Origin: Streptomyces echinatus
GTDB taxonomy: Bacteria; Actinomycetota; Actinomycetes; Streptomycetales; Streptomycetaceae
Assembly (NCBI RefSeq): GCF_014203595.1
Contig: NZ_JACHJK010000006.1
Location: 1-64,000 of the forward strand
Length of the DNA stretch: 64,000 nucleotides
Direction of reading: 5' to 3'
Shown here in pieces: positions 59,564 through 64,000 of the stretch; position 1 is the first letter of the stretch; every line of letters starts with the position of its first letter. Below the pieces are notes generated by a model, which was given only the letters and a program-made list of their open reading frames with translations, was not told where the DNA came from and ran no database searches. Made by a program: the position numbers and the translations under genes.

Positions 59564-60124
59564 ATGGACGCAGGTCATCCTCCGCAGACCGGACCCGCGG
59601 GCGCCACGACCGGCGGCCCGGTACCCTCCGCCCGGCACGGCTCGTTCTCGGTCGGTATGGACTTCACGGTGAAGCGGGCCGAGGTCTTCCGCGGCTTCGC
59701 CGACCCGTCCCTGCGCGGCCGCTGGTTCCGTCTGCCCGGCGGGTCCGCCACCGCCGAGCACGAACTGGACTTCCGCATCGGCGGCGGCGAGAACGCCCGC
59801 AACGTCTTCGTCTCCGGGGACACCGAGGAGCACCTCGCCTACCGCTCCCGGTTCCTGGACATCGTGCCGGACACCCGGATCGTCCTCGTCTACGAGGCCG
59901 AGGTCGACGGCAGCCGCCGCTGGATCTCCCTCGTCACCGTCGAACTGTCCGACGAGGCCGCCGGATCCCGCCTGACCTGGACCGAGCAGTACACCTGGCT
60001 CGTGCCCACCGGGGACGGCACCCAGGACGAGGCCCACCTGCGCGGCGGTACCCGACTGCTGCTCAACGGACTGTCCACGGTGGTGAACCCGGACCGCCAC
60101 GCCGGCCTGACCGGGCGCCGGTAG
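59564..60124 (+). CDS. SRPBCC-fold (AHSA1-like) protein
   Basis: A 186-residue single-domain START/Bet v1-type protein. The helix-grip core shows FTVKRAEVFRGFADPSLRGRWFRLPGG, the classic AHSA1 opening with a tryptophan, then LDFRIGGGENARNVFVS, LAYRSRFLDIVPDTRIVLVYEAEV and TWTEQYTWL. The C-terminal helix is GTRLLLNGLSTVV. It probably binds a small hydrophobic ligand; none can be named. A TAGGTT box at 59552-59557 ends six bases before the ATG and no ribosome binding site is visible, so a leaderless mRNA is likely. Confidence 0.88.
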   Translation: MDAGHPPQTGPAGATTGGPVPSARHGSFSVGMDFTVKRAEVFRGFADPSLRGRWFRLPGGSATAEHELDFRIGGGENARNVFVSGDTEEHLAYRSRFLDIVPDTRIVLVYEAEVDGSRRWISLVTVELSDEAAGSRLTWTEQYTWLVPTGDGTQDEAHLRGGTRLLLNGLSTVVNPDRHAGLTGRR

Positions 60125-60153
60125 CGGGCCGTCGCCGCGGCCACGGAGACCGG

Positions 60154-62238
60154 TCAGCTCAGGCCGAGGCCGCGGGCGATCAGGCCGCGCTGCACGTCGT
60201 TGGTCCCGCCGCCGAGGAAGGCGAGGACGGACAGGCGCAGGCCCAGCTCGAAGATGCCCGCGCCGGGGACGTCCGGAGTGCCCAGGGCCGCCGCGGGGCC
60301 GAGGATCTCCAGGATGTCGCGGCTGAGCTGCTCCGCCACCTCCGCGGCCAGCACGCCGGCCATCGCCGAGGCGAGGCGCGCGGTGTGCACGGCGCCGGAC
60401 TCGGCTCGCTCGGCCGCCTCGGTGAGCAGCAGGTTCGCGGCGTGGACCTGGACGGCCATGCCGCTCAGCCTGGCCCGCTTGTCCGATCCGGACGGGCCGG
60501 CCGTGCCGTCCGGATCGGCACGGACGGCTGCCAGCAGCTCGTCGAACTGCCGCCGTGACGATCCGGCGATCTCCCCGGCCAGCAGCAGCCGTTCCCCGGT
60601 GAGCGTGTCCGTGATGACCTGCCAGCCCCGGTTGACCGGGCCGATGCGCGCGGAGTCGCTCACCCGGACGCCGTCGAAGGTCACTGTGGAGCAGATCTGC
60701 CCGGACAGGCCCTGGCGCGGCTCCGTCCTGATCCCCTCGGCGTCCATCGGGACCATGAACATGCTGATCCCGGCCATCGGCGGCTTCGCGTCCACGTCCG
60801 TGCGCACGGCCAGCCAGATGTACTCCGCCGTGTGGGCGTTGCTGATCCAGGACTTCGTGCCGTTGATCACCCAGTCATCGCCGTCCCGGACCGCCGTCGT
60901 GGTCAGCGACGCGAGATCGGAGCCCGCCTCGGGCTCGCTGTAGCCCAGACAGAAGGTCAGCCTGCCGTCCCGGATCCGGGGCAGGTACCTCTCCTTCTGC
61001 TCGGCCGTCCCGTACTTGACGACGGGCGCGCCGACCACCGACACGGCGGCCATCGCCAGGGCGGCCGGCACCTGGTGATAGGCGGTCTCGTCCTGCAGCG
61101 CGATCTGCTCGCCGAGGGTGGCGTCGCGGCCGCCGTCCGCGGCCGTCCAGGTCATGCCGAACCACTTACGCTCGGCCATGGCCGCCACCACGGCGGGATC
61201 GTCGCCCTTGGCGAACAGCCTCGCGGAGGTGCGGTGCCCGGCGCAGAAGGCGCGGGCCTCCTCCCGCATCGCCGCCGCCCGCACGGTGGCATCCACCGAG
61301 GGCAGGCCCGCGGTGGTCCCGATCATGATGTCGGCGACCGTGCCGTGGGGCGGCGGACAGGACGGCAGCAGCGCGATGTCGGCGTGCACCCGGCGGAAGA
61401 GCCAGGGGGCGTCATGCCCCTCGAAGTACCCGCCCGCGCCGAGCGTGTGATGGGCGCTGACCTGGATCCGCGGGGCGACGGCGGCCGCGTGGGACACCGC
61501 GAGCTCCGTGGCGAGGACCGGGTCCGGTGCGTCGGTGCCGTGTCTGCGGACGGCGTCCTCGATGAGGAGCTCGCCCGCGACGAGTTCGATCTCGCGGGTC
61601 GCCGTGCGCTGCTGGACCGCGCCGAACCCGCCGATCGGCCGGCCGAACTGGCGGCGGACCTTCGCATGGGCGACGGACTGGTCGTGGGTCCGCCGCGCGG
61701 CCGCCATCGCCCGTGCCGCCAGGCCCAGCCGGAGCAGGGAGAGCGCCCGGGCGGCCCGCTCCGGGCCGACGTCGACGACGGTCTCCGGTCCGCCCAGGTG
61801 GAGCCGGGCCCAGGCGGGCGACGCCAGCCCGGGCTGCGGCACGGCGAACTCCACGGCCCGTACCGTCGCGCGTCCGCCCGCGGGCGGCAGGACCAGGACG
61901 TGCGAGGCGGCCATCCCGCCTTCCGCGAACCGCACCGTCTCGGCCGCCGGGTCCGACGGCGCCACCAGGATCCGGACGTCCCCGGCCGCGATGCCGGCCA
62001 CGGTCTTTGGGGCCTGCGTCAGCAGGTCCGCGGCGACGAAGGCGTCCATCACGGGCAGCGGGCAGGCGGCCGCTCCGGTGGCCCGGACCAGCGCCACGGT
62101 GTCCGCGAGACCGGCGCGGCCGAACCAGCCCCGGTCCGCGGCCAGTCGCCACAGCCGGGCCAGGGCGGCCTCGTCCGCCAGGTCGGGGAAGTGCCACTGC
62201 CGAGTCAGCAGTTCGGTGATTTCGTCCATGCTGAACAT
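60154..62238 (-). CDS. Fused double acyl-CoA dehydrogenase
   Basis: A 694-residue protein with two acyl-CoA dehydrogenase units. Residues 1 to about 310 are a shortened unit (helical N terminus, then VAHAKVRRQFGRPIGGFGAVQQRTATREIELVAGELL, the C-terminal helical bundle signature). Residues ~325-694 form a full unit with FCLGYSEPEAGSDLASLTTTAV (FAD/substrate loop), WVINGTKSWISNAHTAEYIW and the final FLGGGTNDVQRGLIARGLG. Fused or paired half-active ACADs occur in steroid and secondary metabolism. Here, thioesterase and another ACAD gene nearby suggest acyl modification in a biosynthetic cluster. ATG 62238 has only a weak ribosome binding site. The catalytic base is not assigned. Confidence 0.88.
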   Translation of the reverse strand: MFSMDEITELLTRQWHFPDLADEAALARLWRLAADRGWFGRAGLADTVALVRATGAAACPLPVMDAFVAADLLTQAPKTVAGIAAGDVRILVAPSDPAAETVRFAEGGMAASHVLVLPPAGGRATVRAVEFAVPQPGLASPAWARLHLGGPETVVDVGPERAARALSLLRLGLAARAMAAARRTHDQSVAHAKVRRQFGRPIGGFGAVQQRTATREIELVAGELLIEDAVRRHGTDAPDPVLATELAVSHAAAVAPRIQVSAHHTLGAGGYFEGHDAPWLFRRVHADIALLPSCPPPHGTVADIMIGTTAGLPSVDATVRAAAMREEARAFCAGHRTSARLFAKGDDPAVVAAMAERKWFGMTWTAADGGRDATLGEQIALQDETAYHQVPAALAMAAVSVVGAPVVKYGTAEQKERYLPRIRDGRLTFCLGYSEPEAGSDLASLTTTAVRDGDDWVINGTKSWISNAHTAEYIWLAVRTDVDAKPPMAGISMFMVPMDAEGIRTEPRQGLSGQICSTVTFDGVRVSDSARIGPVNRGWQVITDTLTGERLLLAGEIAGSSRRQFDELLAAVRADPDGTAGPSGSDKRARLSGMAVQVHAANLLLTEAAERAESGAVHTARLASAMAGVLAAEVAEQLSRDILEILGPAAALGTPDVPGAGIFELGLRLSVLAFLGGGTNDVQRGLIARGLGLS

Positions 62239-62327
62239 TCGCCCGTCCCGCCTGCGGTGTCCGCTGTCACGCCGTCGAAAGGACCGTAGGGACGGTGCCG
62301 GTTCCAAGCAATGCGGGACCCGGACGA

Positions 62328-62345
62328 TAAGGGTTTGTTAGGGGT
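62328..62345 (+). promoter_or_regulatory. TARGGGT direct repeat, 11-bp period (site A)
   Basis: TAAGGGT at 62328-62334 and TAGGGGT at 62339-62345 are in direct orientation, 11 bp apart. They lie between the divergent ACAD and thioesterase genes, about 20 bp upstream of a GATAAG box. Heptamers spaced one helical turn apart are the pattern bound by SARP-type activators. Confidence 0.6.
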
Positions 62346-62419
62346 TTGCGGCACCGGGGCGGAAGATAAGGTCGAATGCGCTTCGGAGACCGGTTGTCCG
62401 TGCTGCGCTCAGGAAGGTG

Positions 62420-63193
62420 ATGACAGTGGGAAATGCCGGCGGTGACAGTTGGTTCCGTGTCTACCGTGAGGTGCCCGAGGGAGTGCGCCTTTTCTGTTTC
62501 CCGCACGCGGGTGGTGCCGCCAGTTACTTCTACCCGTGGTCCAGGTCGCTGCCGGAGGACGTCGAGGTGCAGGCCGTGCAGTACCCCGGCCGCCAGGACC
62601 GCGCCGGCGAGCCCCGGATCCGTGCCGTTCCCGAACTGGCCGACCGGATCCACGCGGCGATCAGGCCGTGGCTGACGCGGCCGTTCGCGTTCTTCGGCCA
62701 CAGCATGGGCGCGGTCCTCGCCTTCGAGGTGGCGAGCCGGATCGCACGGGAGGACGGGGCCGCACCGGCGCATCTGTTCGTCTCCGGCCGGCGGGCTCCC
62801 TCCCGCACCCGGCACGAGCGGCTGCACCTGGCGAGCAGGGCCACGCTCATCGAGGCGGTGCGCGCGCTGGGCGGCACGGACCCGCGCATCCTGGCGGACG
62901 AGGACCTGCTCGACCTCGTCCTGCCGACGATCCGCGCCGACTACACGGCCATCGAGATGTACCGGTTCGACTCCGCCCCACCGCTGCCGTGCGATGTCAC
63001 CGCGATGGTCGGCGACAGCGACCCGGTGGCCTCCGTCGAAGACACGGCGGCCTGGGCGCAGCACACGCTCGGCCGGTTCGACCTGCGGATCTTCCCGGGC
63101 GGCCACTTCTATCTGGAGGACTGCCGGCCCGGAGTGCTGGACGTGATCTCGTCCCGGATCTCCGGGGTACGGCAGAAAGCGGGGCGTCCGTAA
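62420..63193 (+). CDS. Type II thioesterase (NRPS/PKS-associated)
   Basis: A 257-residue alpha/beta hydrolase of the thioesterase II family, which removes misprimed or stalled acyl groups from carrier proteins. It shows RLFCFPHAGGAASYFYPWSRSLP, VQAVQYPGRQDRAGEP, the nucleophile FFGHSMGAVLAFEVA, the aspartate in VTAMVGDSDPVASVED and the histidine in IFPGGHFYLEDC, completing the Ser-Asp-His triad. Possible starts are GTG 62417, ATG 62420 and GTG 62426 behind AGGAAGG; the last has the best spacing. This gene strongly suggests that NRPS or PKS genes lie beyond the window. Confidence 0.95.
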   Translation: MTVGNAGGDSWFRVYREVPEGVRLFCFPHAGGAASYFYPWSRSLPEDVEVQAVQYPGRQDRAGEPRIRAVPELADRIHAAIRPWLTRPFAFFGHSMGAVLAFEVASRIAREDGAAPAHLFVSGRRAPSRTRHERLHLASRATLIEAVRALGGTDPRILADEDLLDLVLPTIRADYTAIEMYRFDSAPPLPCDVTAMVGDSDPVASVEDTAAWAQHTLGRFDLRIFPGGHFYLEDCRPGVLDVISSRISGVRQKAGRP

Positions 63194-63430
63194 CCCGCGG
63201 CTTCCACGGCCGTCCTCGCTCCCGGCGAGTCCGGAGCCGGCTGACCCGGCGCCCGCACCAGGGGGCGGCCGGGTCCTCGCCCTGCCCGGAAAACCCCGGC
63301 GAGCCCGAGCGGTACGCCCTGTGAACCGACGGGCCCGCCGCGGAAGACCGGGGCCGGCGCATTGGCGGCCTCTCGGCATTTCCGTGCGGGCTCTCGTGCG
63401 GACGGTACGTCGATTGCGCCCCGAGTTGAC

Positions 63431-63448
63431 ACCCCTACCGTACCCCTA
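63431..63448 (-). promoter_or_regulatory. TAGGGGT direct repeat on the minus strand, 11-bp period (site B)
   Basis: ACCCCTA occurs at 63431-63437 and 63442-63448, identical and 11 bp apart; on the minus strand this is TAGGGGT twice. It overlaps a TTGACA at 63426-63431 and faces site C across 17 bp. Confidence 0.65.
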
Positions 63449-63465
63449 GCCGCGCCCTCCCCGCA

Positions 63466-63483
63466 TAAGGGTGCGCTAAGGGT
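63466..63483 (+). promoter_or_regulatory. TAAGGGT direct repeat, 11-bp period (site C)
   Basis: TAAGGGT at 63466-63472 and again at 63477-63483, identical and 11 bp apart, upstream of the last ACAD gene. With sites A and B it defines a local regulatory motif not seen elsewhere in the window. Confidence 0.65.
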
Positions 63484-63623
63484 TGGGGTCCGCCCGCCCG
63501 GAACCTACCGTTACCGAGTGTTCGGACCACAATAATCAAATGTCGCGGCACTGTTACTTCTCGGTGCGGCCATAGGGGTGGGATTGAATTGGCACCGGTC
63601 GAATACACACCGGAAAAAGTCTG

Positions 63624-64000
63624 ATGGACTTCGAGCTGTCACCGCTTCAACGTGAGCGCTACGCCGGCGTGAGCGCGGCCGTCGCCGAGCGTTTCGCCGA
63701 GCATGAGACGTGCACCGACCCGGAGCTGGTGCGGCTGGCCTGGAAGGACGCGGCGAGCATCGGCCTGACGGGGATGTGCCTTCCCGAGAAGCACGGCGGG
63801 GCCGGCCTGGGGGCTCTGGACACGGCGCTGGGCCTGGAGGCGTTCGGCCGCTCCTGCTCCGACATGGGCCTGGTCTTCGGGGTCGCGGCACACCTGCTGT
63901 CGTGCGCCGTGCCCGTCTGGGAGTTCGGGACGGACGAGGCCCGGGACCTGCTGGCGGGCATGGCGGCCGGCGACCTGATCGCCGGCAACGCGATGACCGA
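63624..64000 (+). CDS. Acyl-CoA dehydrogenase, N-terminal part (cut by window edge)
   Basis: The first ~125 residues of a second acyl-CoA dehydrogenase, open to the window end. It starts MDFELSPLQRERYAGVSAAV with the helical ACAD N domain, then ASIGLTGMCLPEKHGGAGLG (the conserved G-x-P-E-x-x-GG turn), and LVFGVAAHLLSCAVPVWEFG leading to GDLIAGNAMT, where the FAD-contacting strand begins. ATG 63624 follows GGAAAAAG. It is on the same strand as the thioesterase and is probably the first gene of a biosynthetic operon. Confidence 0.88.
   Translation, partial: MDFELSPLQRERYAGVSAAVAERFAEHETCTDPELVRLAWKDAASIGLTGMCLPEKHGGAGLGALDTALGLEAFGRSCSDMGLVFGVAAHLLSCAVPVWEFGTDEARDLLAGMAAGDLIAGNAMT

Larger units (their letters stand above)
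63194..63623. other. 430-bp regulatory intergenic region
   Basis: No gene is supported between the thioesterase and the last ACAD gene. The right half is markedly AT-richer than the window average and holds two divergent pairs of TARGGGT-type repeats (63431-63448 and 63466-63483), plus a single TAGGGGT at 63573-63579. It is presumably the promoter region of the ACAD-led operon. Confidence 0.6.

Overview
The window is high-GC actinobacterial DNA and almost certainly comes from a Streptomyces chromosome. Supporting signs are extreme third-position GC, GTG starts, start/stop overlaps, GC-rich hairpin terminators without long T runs, a SAM-IV type riboswitch, actinobacterial 'HIDLxRV' leader peptides, a monomeric NADP isocitrate dehydrogenase, and sugar ABC importers that lack their own ATPase. 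I saw no rRNA, tRNA, insertion sequence or CRISPR array.

Layout. 0-1.1 kb: 5' part of a ribonuclease J gene and a divergent GNAT acetyltransferase. 1.5-4.9 kb: DUF485 protein, sodium:solute symporter and LytS-type sensor kinase. 4.9-12.2 kb (minus strand): a trans-4-hydroxyproline/D-hydroxyproline catabolic locus with a three-subunit flavin/iron-sulfur dehydrogenase, a DapA-family deaminase, the epimerase, a GntR regulator and a permease. A shared operator-like motif precedes both transcription units. 12.3-20.6 kb: a sulfur-salvage region with three cysteine-containing leader peptides, a SAM-IV riboswitch, a GST-like protein, a polar amino-acid ABC importer, a GNAT enzyme and two flavin monooxygenases. 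The gene set matches the Bacillus ytm/yxe pathways for S-substituted cysteines. 20.7-30.1 kb: twin terminators, an astacin-like protein with HQxxH in place of HExxH, a large LuxR regulator, a CHAT protease / intracellular subtilase / sigma factor / small protein module, and an N-formylglutamate amidohydrolase.

30.2-38.2 kb: icd, DUF4186, a membrane-anchored Mrr-like nuclease, an MscS channel, an amino-acid permease and a hypothetical protein with an upstream tandem repeat. 38.4-42.5 kb: an overlapping three-gene operon of FGGY kinase, GlpA-like oxidoreductase and a second FAD oxidoreductase. 42.8-46.7 kb: a crotonase, a flippase-like membrane protein and a divergent ABC exporter with a SoxR/MerR-type promoter. 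46.9-53.0 kb: a three-subunit molybdenum hydroxylase and an overlapping GH65 enzyme. 53.0-58.5 kb: a NamZ-type exo-muramidase, a double GNAT protein and a carbohydrate ABC importer. 58.6-60.1 kb: a LytTR response regulator and an SRPBCC protein. 60.2-64.0 kb: two acyl-CoA dehydrogenase genes and a type II thioesterase, with TARGGGT repeats spaced at 11 bp. This looks like the edge of a biosynthetic cluster that continues past the window.

The most notable system is the 12.3-20.6 kb region. A SAM-sensing RNA and a cysteine leader ORF lie in series ahead of an operon predicted to import, N-acetylate and oxidatively cleave S-substituted cysteines. A third leader ORF precedes the two monooxygenases.
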